The position numbers and the translations under genes were made by a program. From Yaniella flava (GTDB lineage Bacteria > Actinomycetota > Actinomycetes > Actinomycetales > Micrococcaceae), in NCBI RefSeq assembly GCF_039529295.1, contig NZ_BAAAMN010000013.1, positions 97,499 through 161,498 on the forward strand: DNA of 64,000 nt, written 5' to 3'. The notes under the pieces were generated by a model, which saw only the letters and a program-made list of their open reading frames with translations, searched no databases and was not told where the DNA came from. Shown in pieces: positions 42,169-50,874 of the stretch (position 1 is the first letter of the stretch; every line of letters begins with the position of its first letter).

Positions 42169-45147
42169 ATGCTGTTGCAGATTTTCGGGCTGACCACCGA
42201 ACCCACTTGGTGGCATCTCAACCGGATTCCGTCTGAAGGCGGGGGTGAGTTGTCACGAGTGCTCACAGAGGTGCTGCCACATGCTAAGGCCCTCGAGTTC
42301 TTCACTCATGACGGGCCGTTAACAGCGCAATCTGCAGAGGTCCTATCAGCCCGGTGGTCTGATGGTGTAGGACAGATTGTTGCAAAGCCCAGCGGGTCTA
42401 TACCGCGTCATCAACCGACCTCCGGCTTATCCTTGGTCACGAGTGCCGGTCCCGACTCTGGACGTGTTTTTCCGCTGACACGGAGACCGTTATCTGTGGG
42501 TCGAGGCCGATCAAAGGCTCGGATACGGGACCCTTGGCTATCCGCACACGCGTTTGATATCCAGCTCTCGTCGAACGGAATTCTTATCACACCGGTTGGT
42601 AGACCAGCGAAGCTCTGGGCAGACGATGAACCTTGGAAGGCAGGACGATCGGAATTCATCCTGCACCGCGGTGTCGGCGACCACCTAGACGCCCCGAAAG
42701 CGCCTGGACCGTTCGAAATCCATCCTGGTCAGCCGCCTTCACCTCCCAACATCGTGTTGCAAGTCATTGGAGCTGCCGCACCCTTGGTAATTGGTGTCGT
42801 GCTGATGGTTATGACAGGAATGTGGTACTTTCTGCTGTTTTCCGGTATTTCGGTGATCATTGCTGCCGTGATGATCGGTCAGTATCGACGTGCTCGACGC
42901 GTCTTTGCCGACAAAATTGGGGCTGCATTACAACGCACAGCTGAGTCATTCCAGCGATGCATTTTTACTCCGCACGAGTTTGTGCAAGCTTTATCGTCGC
43001 ACCATCCCGATCCGCTGGGCCTTCAGTCGACACAAACCGAACATCCCGTGCTGTATCTGGGTCCGGGGCTCCGAAAAGCCGATCTGACGCAGACTCAAGA
43101 CGCCTCGCGTTGGGATGAGTATCTCGTCGGTGAAGTCGGCATTATTCTCACATGCCAACCGGGAGCTCGAACGATAGTGGTCGGCGATTCTTCCATTCTT
43201 CGACCAGTCAAGAACTGGTGCATTGCCCAGCTACTGCGTCAAGCGAAGGCGACAGGTACCGGCTTCACCGTGGACAATAGGACGTTGGGCGGTGAATCAA
43301 GTGTTGAAGTGACCAATGATCCTGCGACGGTCCCGCGATCAGAGGTACACCACCTCGTGTTCTGTGACGATGCGAAACAGACTCCAGATAGCCACACCAC
43401 CGTCGTCAACCTGCAAGCACAAACCATCCAGGGCACTATCAGCGCAACGAATGTGACGGTACCCGGCATAAGTTCTCCGACTTTGGAACGGATTACCAAA
43501 GAAATCGCATTAGACCAGCCGAAAGAGACGGCCTCTTTGCAGCATCTGAGTTTATCTTCCAGCACGATGCAGCATCGAACAACAACCGAACTCTTCACCA
43601 GAGTCGGGGCGGGTAGCATGGGCTTATCTATCGACCTGGTGAACGACGGCCCACATTTGCTGATTACCGGAACCACGGGGTCAGGGAAATCCGAGTTACT
43701 GCTGACCGTTCTCATAGGCGCGGTTGAAGCCTATCCGCCTACCGAAGTTGCCATGGTTCTGCTGGACTTCAAGGGTGGCTCGTCATTCAACGTGCTGGCT
43801 TCATTACCGCACGCCATGGGCGTTGAAACAAATCACGTTGCCGCAACTTCGTTCCGTTCGTTGGATGCTATTTCTGCCGAATTGCACAGGCGAGAGCTGC
43901 TCTTCGCGCAACATCAGGTGGCTGATTACCAATCCTTTCGACGCCGTTTTCCGCATCTCGTGTTACCTCGCCTCGTTGTGGCGATAGATGAGCTTCGGGT
44001 GCTCGTAGATGATAACGCTGAGGCTGCAGACTTACTCGCCCGTCTGGCGGCCACAGGGCGCTCTTTGGGTTTCCACCTGATTATCGCCACCCAACGAACC
44101 CAGGGCGCCGTCAATGCCGATATTCGGGCCAATATCGGCGCTAGTATGAGTTTACGAACAGCTACGGAACACGATTCGTGGGAAGTCCTAGGAACCGCAG
44201 ACGCGTATCGAATTTCACCGTCAACACCAGGGCGAGCGTATTTCAAGTCCGGAGCAGACCAACCGCGACTTTTCCAAACATCTCGGTACATACTGGAACA
44301 TGAACCCATCACAGTTACTGAGCACAATGAGACAACCTCACAGGTGTTACAAACGACCACAGACTGGTCCAGTCTCGTCGAAGAGCTCAGTGATCGTGCT
44401 TCCGATATGCCAGTCCCCAACCCAATCATCCTCCCGCCCCTGCCCGAATATGTCGATGATCAGGACCTTCGGGACACGCACCATATTGAGGCTTCATCTG
44501 CCGTAGTCGGTTTGGTCGATAATCCAGCAACGTGCAGGCAATATCCGGTGATCCTCAGCCCGAGCTCAACTCGTACCGATATCGTAGTCTTATCTAAATC
44601 TGTCGCGTGGGTGGGTACGGCTGGTAGCGGTATCGAAGCAGCGCTAACTACTGTTCAAGAATACGTGCTCGGCACCACCAACACGAAAGTCTTTCTAGAT
44701 GGCGGCCAGCTCCCAGGCGATGAGAAGGGTTGGGACTACTATCTTCACGTATCTGATGCTGATCCGGATATTCTCAAAGAGTTTCTGCAATGGCTAGAAA
44801 CAAACATGGCAAAGCAAGAAGACACAGTAGTTGTCATAAACGATTGGGGTAGCTGGATACATCAGATGGTGACCGGACACTTCCAGGGGTTAGAAGATCT
44901 GTTAATCCAACTGTTGCGCCAGTACGGCGCAGTGTTAACCATGTATATATGTGGCAGCAGAGAATTAGCCGGTGGCCGGATGATTGGGATGATCCCTGAT
45001 CGCTTCTATCTCCCCACGAATTCGACACCGGAACATCGTATGCTCTGGCCCAAACTCATCGCGGTTCCAGCAGTGCGCGGACGTGCAGTATTAGTCAGCG
45101 CTGATCAGCCCACAGGTGGACTCGCAATCCAACTGGCCAACGACTAA
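42169..45147 (+). CDS. FHA-domain FtsK/SpoIIIE (EssC-like) ATPase
   Basis: A 992-residue protein. An N-terminal FHA fold (about residues 95-165, SVGRGRSKARIRDPWLSAHAF) is followed by two hydrophobic segments (about 195-245) and FtsK-type ATPase modules. The first P-loop GTTGSGKS is at 501-508 with the Walker B-like VLLDFKGG and IDE. The later module has GTAGSGIEA near 816 without a P-loop lysine, so it is degenerate. The layout is that of the type VII secretion motor EssC. No WXG100 substrate or other T7SS gene is in the window. Start ATG 42169 has AAAGG 6 bases upstream. Its stop overlaps the methyltransferase stop by 4 bp. Confidence 0.85.
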   Translation: MLLQIFGLTTEPTWWHLNRIPSEGGGELSRVLTEVLPHAKALEFFTHDGPLTAQSAEVLSARWSDGVGQIVAKPSGSIPRHQPTSGLSLVTSAGPDSGRVFPLTRRPLSVGRGRSKARIRDPWLSAHAFDIQLSSNGILITPVGRPAKLWADDEPWKAGRSEFILHRGVGDHLDAPKAPGPFEIHPGQPPSPPNIVLQVIGAAAPLVIGVVLMVMTGMWYFLLFSGISVIIAAVMIGQYRRARRVFADKIGAALQRTAESFQRCIFTPHEFVQALSSHHPDPLGLQSTQTEHPVLYLGPGLRKADLTQTQDASRWDEYLVGEVGIILTCQPGARTIVVGDSSILRPVKNWCIAQLLRQAKATGTGFTVDNRTLGGESSVEVTNDPATVPRSEVHHLVFCDDAKQTPDSHTTVVNLQAQTIQGTISATNVTVPGISSPTLERITKEIALDQPKETASLQHLSLSSSTMQHRTTTELFTRVGAGSMGLSIDLVNDGPHLLITGTTGSGKSELLLTVLIGAVEAYPPTEVAMVLLDFKGGSSFNVLASLPHAMGVETNHVAATSFRSLDAISAELHRRELLFAQHQVADYQSFRRRFPHLVLPRLVVAIDELRVLVDDNAEAADLLARLAATGRSLGFHLIIATQRTQGAVNADIRANIGASMSLRTATEHDSWEVLGTADAYRISPSTPGRAYFKSGADQPRLFQTSRYILEHEPITVTEHNETTSQVLQTTTDWSSLVEELSDRASDMPVPNPIILPPLPEYVDDQDLRDTHHIEASSAVVGLVDNPATCRQYPVILSPSSTRTDIVVLSKSVAWVGTAGSGIEAALTTVQEYVLGTTNTKVFLDGGQLPGDEKGWDYYLHVSDADPDILKEFLQWLETNMAKQEDTVVVINDWGSWIHQMVTGHFQGLEDLLIQLLRQYGAVLTMYICGSRELAGGRMIGMIPDRFYLPTNSTPEHRMLWPKLIAVPAVRGRAVLVSADQPTGGLAIQLAND

Positions 45148-46010
45148 CCACCACGCTGCGCCATAGCTGAGGAATATAAACAGATGGTGGCAGCAGTTGC
45201 CACATTGAGGGATTCTGCCCGACCATACAAGGGCACCGATACACGCTGGTCAGCGAGGTCACGTTCATCGGTGTCCAGACCTTGTGCCTCGTTGCCAAAT
45301 AACCAGGCGGTTGCTTGCATAAGCGCAGCCGCTGGCGCTTCATCCAAAGAAAGATCACCATAGCCGTCAGCTGCGAAGACTCGGCCTTGATAGGCAGCGA
45401 CAAATTCCCGCAGATCGATATTGGTATACACCGGTACATGGAACAACGATCCAGCACTAGAACGAACCGTCTTGGGGTTGTACACGTCGACACTGCGCTG
45501 TGTGGCGATGACGTAGTCGACACCTGCCGCATCGGCGGTCCGAATGATTGTTCCAGCATTGCCGGGGTCTTGCACGCGAACCATGCTTGCAACCAGCTGA
45601 GCGTCTGGTGTGGGCTTCAGATCGACCCTTGGTAGATGTGCAACGACAATGATGTTCTGGTGCACTACGGCATCAGACATCGCATGCATGACCTCATCGG
45701 AGGCTTCTGCGACGAATACATCGCCCGTAATTTTGCCAATGTAACCCGCGAGCTCTGGATGTGACGACGATAAGCGTTGGGTGTAGTACACCTCAGCGAC
45801 CGTGTGATCTTTCGGCCAAAACTGTGCTGTCTGGGCCGATAGATCCAGCAATCCGAGGTGTGCACGGATCGCTTCGGTAGCAGACTGCGGGCCTTCTGCC
45901 AGAAATCGTTGACGACGGTTTCGGACGGCCGAACGCCCCGCCAACTGGGCCACCCGTTTCACGCGGTCGGCGTTCGGGTTATCCATCCAGTTGACGGGGC
46001 GTGTGCGCAT
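45144..46010 (-). CDS. TrmH/SpoU-family RNA 2'-O-methyltransferase
   Basis: A 288-residue SPOUT methyltransferase: an N-terminal substrate-binding region, then a knotted catalytic domain with NAGTIIRTADAAGVDYVI, then VRSSAGSLFHVPVY and the C-terminal LFGNEAQGL and VPLYGRAESLNVATAATICLY, which together form the SAM site. The target (23S rRNA or tRNA) is not identifiable. It lies downstream of rplT and converges on the FtsK-like gene. Confidence 0.93.
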   Translation of the reverse strand: MRTRPVNWMDNPNADRVKRVAQLAGRSAVRNRRQRFLAEGPQSATEAIRAHLGLLDLSAQTAQFWPKDHTVAEVYYTQRLSSSHPELAGYIGKITGDVFVAEASDEVMHAMSDAVVHQNIIVVAHLPRVDLKPTPDAQLVASMVRVQDPGNAGTIIRTADAAGVDYVIATQRSVDVYNPKTVRSSAGSLFHVPVYTNIDLREFVAAYQGRVFAADGYGDLSLDEAPAAALMQATAWLFGNEAQGLDTDERDLADQRVSVPLYGRAESLNVATAATICLYSSAMAQRGG

Positions 46011-46030
46011 ATATTCTCAGTCGCTAAGAC

Positions 46031-46414
46031 TTACTTAGCGGCAGGAGCGTTCACATCGGCTGGCAACGCTTCTTTTGCTTTCTTGACCAGTGCAGAGAAC
46101 GTTTCTGCATCAGAGACAGCAATTTCAGCAAGCATACGGCGATCGAGTTCAATTTCAGCCAGTTTCAGACCCTGGATGAAACGGTTGTACGTCATGCCGT
46201 TGGCACGTGCCGCAGCATTGATGCGGGTGATCCAGAGGCGACGGAAGTCACCTTTGCGTTTACGGCGGTGCTGGTAGTTATACACGTACGAGTGCAGCAG
46301 CTGCTCGTGCGCTTTGCGGTACAGACGTGAGCGCTGACCGCGGTAACCTTTAGCACGCTCCAGTATTGTGCGGCGTTTCTTTTTTCCGTTAATCGAACGT
46401 TTGACACGTGCCAT
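46031..46414 (-). CDS. rplT: 50S ribosomal protein L20
   Basis: A 127-residue L20 (bL20): MARVKRSINGKKKRRTILERAKGYRG at the start and the LWITRINAAARANGMTYNRFI core. It helps early 50S assembly. It is the third gene of infC-rpmI-rplT. In some bacteria L20 represses this operon by binding the leader; whether it does here is unknown. Confidence 0.97.
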   Translation of the reverse strand: MARVKRSINGKKKRRTILERAKGYRGQRSRLYRKAHEQLLHSYVYNYQHRRKRKGDFRRLWITRINAAARANGMTYNRFIQGLKLAEIELDRRMLAEIAVSDAETFSALVKKAKEALPADVNAPAAK

Positions 46415-46486
46415 GCGTTCTACTCCTTTTGTATATTCCCGGGACGGGACGAAAGACTTCTGTTGCGCTACCTAGATAGCTGTGGA

Positions 46487-46681
46487 CTAAATACCCAGCA
46501 TGCGACGGATGCGGGCGACATCGCTTTTTGCAAGGGGGACGTCTGGCTTCAGGCGACGTTTGTAGCTCGATGGCTTGTGCTCCAGGTAGTGACGGCGATT
46601 AGCACGCTCGCGCATCAGTTTTCCTGACCCGGTCACGCGGAAGCGCTTGCGGGCACCATTATGAGTTTTCATTTTCGGCAT
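46487..46681 (-). CDS. rpmI: 50S ribosomal protein L35
   Basis: A 64-residue L35 (bL35): MPKMKTHNGARKRFRVTGSGKLMRERANRRHYLEHK matches the family from end to end. Second gene of the infC-rpmI-rplT operon, 72 bases upstream of rplT. Its ATG is preceded by GAAGGAGAACGGCCCC. Confidence 0.97.
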   Translation of the reverse strand: MPKMKTHNGARKRFRVTGSGKLMRERANRRHYLEHKPSSYKRRLKPDVPLAKSDVARIRRMLGI

Positions 46682-46808
46682 GGGGGCCGTTCTCCTTCTT
46701 GTTGATCGCTGGCTTCCGCTTGAAACCAGTCTTAGTCTTCTTCACAAGACTCTCTAGCCCAAAATATGTTCTGAGTTTTTGGACAAAACTTTGCGATAGT
46801 TGGACTAT

Positions 46809-47528
46809 CTAGCGCTCTGAACCTGGCTTCGGGCCATCGGATGATTCCGACGCCTGCTGCTTCAGTTCTTCTGGCATTGCATCAGCTATCGAGTTTTTTG
46901 GCTCGGCTTGCTGTGCTTCTGCTTCACGTGCCTCTCGAGCTGCAGCTGCGCGACGATCGCGGCGTGATCCACCGCCGTCACGCTCTTTGTGCGCTCCACC
47001 CTTGCCCTTCGTGGCTTGGTTACCGCGCATCGGCCCGACGACCATGACCATGTTTCGTCCGTCTTGACGAGGTTTGGATTCAACTTCACCAAACTCGGCA
47101 ACATCATCGGCAAAACGTTCCAAGAGCTCCACACCGAGCGATGGACGCTGCTGTTCACGACCGCGGAACTGGATCATAGCTTTTACTTTGTCACCAGACT
47201 TCAAGAATTTTTGTGCCTGAGAGATCTTGGTCTGGTAGTCGTGGTCTTCAATCTTCAGACGGAAGCGAACTTCCTTCAGCTGAGTCGTTGCTTGGTTCTT
47301 TCGTGACTGACGGGCTTTGACTGCAGCCTCGTACTTCCATTTACCGAAATCCATCAATTTTGCAACAGGTGGTTTCGCTTTCGGTGCTACTTCCACTAGA
47401 TCTAAATCAGCTTCAACAGCCAGCCGCAACGCATCTTCGATGCGCACGATGCCGACCTGTTCGCCCTCTGGGCCAACTAACCGGACCTCGGGCACGCGAA
47501 TGCGTTCGTTTACTCTTGGCTCGCTAAT
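46809..47528 (-). CDS. infC: Translation initiation factor IF-3, probable AUU start
   Basis: A 239-residue IF-3. The N-domain begins SEPRVNERIRVPEVRLVGPEG, followed by the linker helix and C-domain (KVKAMIQFRGREQQRPSLG), then a long Lys/Arg/Ala-rich tail (about residues 170-239). It prevents premature subunit joining and checks the initiator codon. No AUG, GUG or UUG fits: the codon before SEPRVNER is ATT, with AAGGAG placed 7 bases upstream. AUU initiation is the known autoregulatory device in E. coli infC. A longer frame to 47588 has no family similarity. Confidence 0.9.
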   Translation of the reverse strand: MSEPRVNERIRVPEVRLVGPEGEQVGIVRIEDALRLAVEADLDLVEVAPKAKPPVAKLMDFGKWKYEAAVKARQSRKNQATTQLKEVRFRLKIEDHDYQTKISQAQKFLKSGDKVKAMIQFRGREQQRPSLGVELLERFADDVAEFGEVESKPRQDGRNMVMVVGPMRGNQATKGKGGAHKERDGGGSRRDRRAAAAREAREAEAQQAEPKNSIADAMPEELKQQASESSDGPKPGSER

Positions 47529-47577
47529 GAGACATCTCCTTGTGTAGGTTGGTGTTGGTGTTCGCCAACTCCCATGG

Positions 47578-47598
47578 CTAGCACTCACAGCAAGGCAT
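47578..47598 (-). CDS. Possible leader peptide MPCCEC
   Basis: ATG CCT TGC TGT GAG TGC TAG is a six-codon ORF in the infC leader. GGGAGG lies 8 bases upstream of its ATG. The unusual cysteine content resembles the short Cys-rich leader ORFs known from mycobacteria, although those are leaderless. Translation is unproven. Confidence 0.35.
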   Translation of the reverse strand: MPCCEC

Positions 47599-47604
47599 AA
47601 AAAA

Positions 47605-47630
47605 TACCTCCCTGTGAAGACAGTGGAGGC
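47605..47630 (-). terminator. Candidate attenuator in the infC leader
   Basis: Read on the minus strand, CCTCCACTGT, a 4-base loop and ACAGGGAGG form a stem with one bulged A, followed by TATTTTTT. A terminator-like hairpin this close upstream of infC suggests transcription attenuation of infC-rpmI-rplT. The 3' arm overlaps the candidate ribosome site of the MPCCEC ORF. Confidence 0.5.
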
Positions 47631-47882
47631 TCAAACAGTTGCGAATCAATTCGCACAGTTCTTCAAACAAAAACTTCTGCAAGTTTCCGCTTGGGCAACC
47701 CGATAACTAAACAGTCAGTCCGTCGGCGGGTGGGAGGTTCACTCCACTTATCATTCGCCTGCCAACACTACCAAGATCTCAAACTAAACACAATTCGTCA
47801 TTGAGGCTGGTCGCGCTACTCTCAGCACGAAAAATTGGTCGAACGGCATTTTACATCTGGGAGTTATGCCAAGCTTGGAGCT

Positions 47883-48269
47883 ATGACTGAACCACATGAT
47901 CACGCACAAGATGGCGTTTATGAATTCGGATTGAACGATGTTGAGAACCAAGTTCGTCAAATCCACGAAGTCCCCGCAGCTGAAGTTATTTCAACGACTG
48001 CTGTACACCTGATGACTGCAGCAGCCGTCAAAGTCGGTTTGGGCGATATGCCCAATGCCCGCGACCACATCGACCTTGACGAAGCACGCAAGATCATCAC
48101 TGCTCTCGCCGGCTTGATCGTCGCTGGTGCACCGGATATGGGCTCCGCCCACGCAGCGCCACTACGGGATGGCCTGCGCTCACTTCAGCTAGCATTCCGC
48201 GACGAGTCCGTCGTGCCAGACCCACCGGGGCAGGGCCCAGGCGAGAAATATACCGGGCCAGTCAATTAG
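47883..48269 (+). CDS. DUF1844 family protein
   Basis: A 128-residue acidic protein. The core SAEVISTTAVHLMTAAAVKVGLG-like region and IDLDEARKIITALAGLI match DUF1844, a small actinobacterial family often encoded beside infC. There is no known function. ATG 47883 has TGGAGC upstream and starts MTEPHDHAQDG; the frame opens earlier at 47835 without support. It converges on the membrane protein gene, with stops overlapping by 4 bp. Confidence 0.85.
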   Translation: MTEPHDHAQDGVYEFGLNDVENQVRQIHEVPAAEVISTTAVHLMTAAAVKVGLGDMPNARDHIDLDEARKIITALAGLIVAGAPDMGSAHAAPLRDGLRSLQLAFRDESVVPDPPGQGPGEKYTGPVN

Positions 48270-48676
48270 TCCTGTTCACGACTTCGGCGCTGGACAAGAT
48301 GTCCGTTCAGCGCCGGAGTGAACAGTCCGATCAACACGATACCTCCTGAGATCAACAGAGACGCCCCCAGCACGACATCGCCCAACTGAAAAAACGTGAA
48401 CGACACAATCACTGCTAGCACCTCAGCAACGACCAGCGCGCCGCGAGGCCACGCTTTGCCTTGATAGACCCCACGGGCGGCGGCAAAGAGCCATATTGCA
48501 CCCAGCACGTACAGAAACCCCAGAAAGAATATTGCTACACCCGGTAACTCCTGGGAGTTCGGGTCGATGAACGTCAAGATAGCATTCACAATAAGTGCAA
48601 TGGCTTGGCCGGCCACGACGGCAGCCACAAGGAACACTACCGGTGATGGTCTGGCGCTCTGCGATGTCTGGGGCAT
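48266..48676 (-). CDS. Small membrane protein with four hydrophobic segments
   Basis: A 136-residue hydrophobic protein: about four membrane segments (VVFLVAAVVAGQAIALIVNAIL, VAIFFLGFLYVLGAIWLFAA, GALVVAEVLAVIVSFTFF and LLISGGIVLIGLF) with short loops and a charged C-terminus. ATG 48676 has GGAG about 8 bases upstream; the longer frame to 48709 lacks one. No known family is recognised. Its stop overlaps that of DUF1844. Confidence 0.7.
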   Translation of the reverse strand: MPQTSQSARPSPVVFLVAAVVAGQAIALIVNAILTFIDPNSQELPGVAIFFLGFLYVLGAIWLFAAARGVYQGKAWPRGALVVAEVLAVIVSFTFFQLGDVVLGASLLISGGIVLIGLFTPALNGHLVQRRSREQD

Positions 48677-49016
48677 GAAGTAACTCCGTGATGAATAGAG
48701 AATGTCCAACGATCGATGTACTATTCCAGCGTAGCTTCATAGCAGCCTTGGAATTGTGACGGCTGCGTCACTTGGTTGGACGAATGCTCTGGAGTGTGAT
48801 TAACGACTCGCTGTTTTTGCAAATTTTCCTTAAAAACCTCTTGAACAGGTGCACACTCCATGAAAAGCTGGTACATAACACATTAACAAGGATCAGTAGT
48901 TACTTTGTCATTCGGAGACACCTCACGTCGTTGCGATATGCCGAACGTTTGGAACTACTGGTGAGTAACCAAGTTTTTTATTTACGCTGATAAGCGTTTT
49001 CTTAGGGAGCGATCAC
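48677..49016. promoter_or_regulatory. Upstream region of whiB1
   Basis: A 340-bp gene-free stretch between the membrane protein and whiB1. GTGAC (48756-48760) and GTCAC (48767-48771) form an inverted repeat that resembles, but does not match, CRP/GlxR sites. ACGCT/AGCGT (48984-48997) forms a short hairpin followed by TTTTCTT, just upstream of the AGGGAG ribosome site. WhiB1 transcription is CRP-linked in mycobacteria; here only the inverted repeat suggests it. Confidence 0.35.
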
Positions 49017-49265
49017 ATGGATTGGCGCAGCCGCGCAGCCTGCCTGGACAAGGATCCAGAACTCTTCTTCCCGGTTGGTAATACCGGACCTGCACTACTG
49101 CAGATCGAAGAAGCGAAAGCAATTTGCCGAACATGCCCTGTGCAGGAGGTCTGTCTGCAGTGGGCCATTGATAGCGGACAAGATTCCGGTGTATGGGGCG
49201 GCATGAGCGAAGATGAACGTCGTGCGCTCAAACGTCGTAAGGCTCGGGCGCGTCGCGCATCGTAA
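49017..49265 (+). CDS. whiB1: Iron-sulfur regulator WhiB1
   Basis: An 82-residue Wbl protein. Cysteines at the four family positions, including CRTCPVQEVC, bind a [4Fe-4S] cluster. GVWGGMSEDERR is the G/V/W sigma-contact turn, followed by a basic tail (KRRKARARR). The N-terminus MDWRSRAACLDKDPELFFPVGNTGPALLQI closely matches mycobacterial WhiB1, an essential nitric-oxide-responsive repressor that binds the primary sigma factor. GGGAG is upstream. It is convergent with pdtaS. Confidence 0.94.
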   Translation: MDWRSRAACLDKDPELFFPVGNTGPALLQIEEAKAICRTCPVQEVCLQWAIDSGQDSGVWGGMSEDERRALKRRKARARRAS

Positions 49266-49283
49266 TGCTACATTAGCCCTCGA

Positions 49284-49317
49284 AAAATGGTGTTGCACAT
49301 GTGTGCAACACCATTTT
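49284..49317. terminator. Bidirectional terminator between whiB1 and pdtaS
   Basis: A perfect palindrome from AAAATGGTGTTGCACA to TGTGCAACACCATTTT (49284-49317) with a 2-base apex; T4 follows on one strand and A4 (T4 on the other strand) flanks the other side. It serves the two convergent genes. Confidence 0.85.
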
Positions 49318-49347
49318 CATTTCGTGGACGAGGGACGTGGATTTCGT

Positions 49348-50826
49348 TTAATGGTCTAGCGGAATGAGCACCACAGCCCGTGTTCCAACGGCTCCGTGCT
49401 GATCAAATCTCTGTCGGTGCCACCTGATTGTGCCTCGTAAATCAGACTCCACCAGGGTTCGAATGATTTGAGTGCCGAGACCACTCCCGATGGTAGTGAT
49501 TGCATCGGGCGCATCAACGACTCCTTCGTCTACCACTTCCACTTGCACATAAGGATGGGAGTGGCCAGGCCGTTGCAGTCTTTTAACGCTCAAGTCCACG
49601 TTGCCGCCAGTAGCACTGGTCCCATGCTCGACCGCATTCGTTGCCAACTCATTGACGACCAGCGCAAGCGGTGTGGCCAAGTGTCCCGGGAGGGCTCCGA
49701 AGCTGCCGTCAATCGTGGTGGTCACCGCTCGACCTTCGGCGGCAATATCGACTGCCATCCTGAACTGTCGGTTGAGCAGGTCGTCCATATCCACCGTGGC
49801 ATCCATCGTTTGAGATAGCGTTTCATGGACCAACGCGATGGCATCAACCCGAGACATCGCCTGTAATAACGCTTGGCGGGCACCATCGGAGGTCATGCGT
49901 CGTGATTGCATCCGTAACAACGAACCAACAGTTTGTAGATTATTTTTAACACGGTGATGGATCTCGCGGATCGTGGCATCTTTACTGATCAGCTGCTCAT
50001 CACGTCGACGAATTTCTGTAATGTCGCGCAGCAGCACCAGCGCAGCGAAATGTTCCCCACTGCCATCGATGAGTGGAATCGAACGTGCAGATAAGACGAC
50101 TTTTCGTGTCTCGATATCGACACGAGCCGAGTATCTGCCAAAAAGTACCGTGGGCATGGATTCATCAATGGGTATGCCCTGATCCAGCTGATTGGTCACC
50201 ATTCGAGAAAGTTGGCGCCCATCCACGGCCTCCCGCACTCCGAGCTTTCTGAAGGCGGAGGTGGCGTTAGGGGAAGCATAGGAGACGAGACCATGTGCAT
50301 CAATGCGCACAAGTCCGTCACCGACCCGGGGATTTCCGTGACTCGTCGATGATGCCTTCGAATTTTCAGCAGGCCATATACCGTTGGCGATCATCACGAA
50401 CAGGTCATAGGCCGATTGCCGGTAGACCTCTTCTAACCGTGACGCGTGCCGCTGGGAGACGAGGTTCTGGTGCACAGTGATCACGGCAATGGTGTCGTTT
50501 TTCCACACGACGGGCCAGGCTGAAACCCCAGGTGGTCCCACGGGGTAGTCCTCACCCGCACCGACCGGTTGTTGGTTCGCAACGACGTGAGCGAGCAAGG
50601 GCTGCAGATTTTCTGGTGGTCGGGTACCCGTGAGGTCCTGCGGCAATGTGGTTTGCGCCGTGACCGGGCGAGCCTGATCGTGCGCCAGAAAGGTATCGTC
50701 TTCCGCGTACCAGAGCACGAGGTCACAGAACGACAGATCAGCGGCGATTTGCCATTCGCTGGAAATGAGCTCGAGTCGTTGGAGATGTGCTTGGGAATGA
50801 GAAGACCCGGGAGACGAGGTGCGCAT
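49348..50826 (-). CDS. pdtaS: Sensor histidine kinase PdtaS
   Basis: A 492-residue soluble sensor kinase. A GAF-like N-terminus (about 20-140), a PAS domain (about 170-290), a HisKA_2 helix with IREIHHRVKNNLQTV holding the phosphorylated His, and an HATPase domain (NELATNAVEHG and the GSGLGTQ box). This is the PdtaS layout, whose partner PdtaR is an ANTAR-type antiterminator; pdtaR is not in the window. No membrane segment is present. The C-terminal NTG box is normal. Confidence 0.92.
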   Translation of the reverse strand: MRTSSPGSSHSQAHLQRLELISSEWQIAADLSFCDLVLWYAEDDTFLAHDQARPVTAQTTLPQDLTGTRPPENLQPLLAHVVANQQPVGAGEDYPVGPPGVSAWPVVWKNDTIAVITVHQNLVSQRHASRLEEVYRQSAYDLFVMIANGIWPAENSKASSTSHGNPRVGDGLVRIDAHGLVSYASPNATSAFRKLGVREAVDGRQLSRMVTNQLDQGIPIDESMPTVLFGRYSARVDIETRKVVLSARSIPLIDGSGEHFAALVLLRDITEIRRRDEQLISKDATIREIHHRVKNNLQTVGSLLRMQSRRMTSDGARQALLQAMSRVDAIALVHETLSQTMDATVDMDDLLNRQFRMAVDIAAEGRAVTTTIDGSFGALPGHLATPLALVVNELATNAVEHGTSATGGNVDLSVKRLQRPGHSHPYVQVEVVDEGVVDAPDAITTIGSGLGTQIIRTLVESDLRGTIRWHRQRFDQHGAVGTRAVVLIPLDH

Positions 50827-50874
50827 GATAGTAGCGTAGTCTCGTCCCCCGGGTTTTACGAAGCTATGTCGTGT

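Larger units (their letters stand above)
47529..47882. promoter_or_regulatory. infC leader and divergent upstream region
   Basis: This 354-bp stretch holds the long infC leader on the minus strand and the start region of the DUF1844 gene on the plus strand. Minus-strand features include a stem-loop with T-run (47605-47630), a six-codon ORF (47578-47598) and, nearer infC, a GTTGG/CCAAC hairpin. No longer coding frame with a recognisable product lies here. Confidence 0.5.

Noticed and set aside
42169..45147. A type VII secretion locus
   Set aside because: Only the ATPase-like gene is present; no WXG100, EccB, EccD, EccE or mycosin frame is nearby.
48756..48771. CRP/GlxR site upstream of whiB1
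   Set aside because: GTGAC-N6-GTCAC is palindromic, but GTGA and TCAC are 8 bases apart, whereas the consensus has TGTGA-N6-TCACA. Kept only as an inverted repeat.
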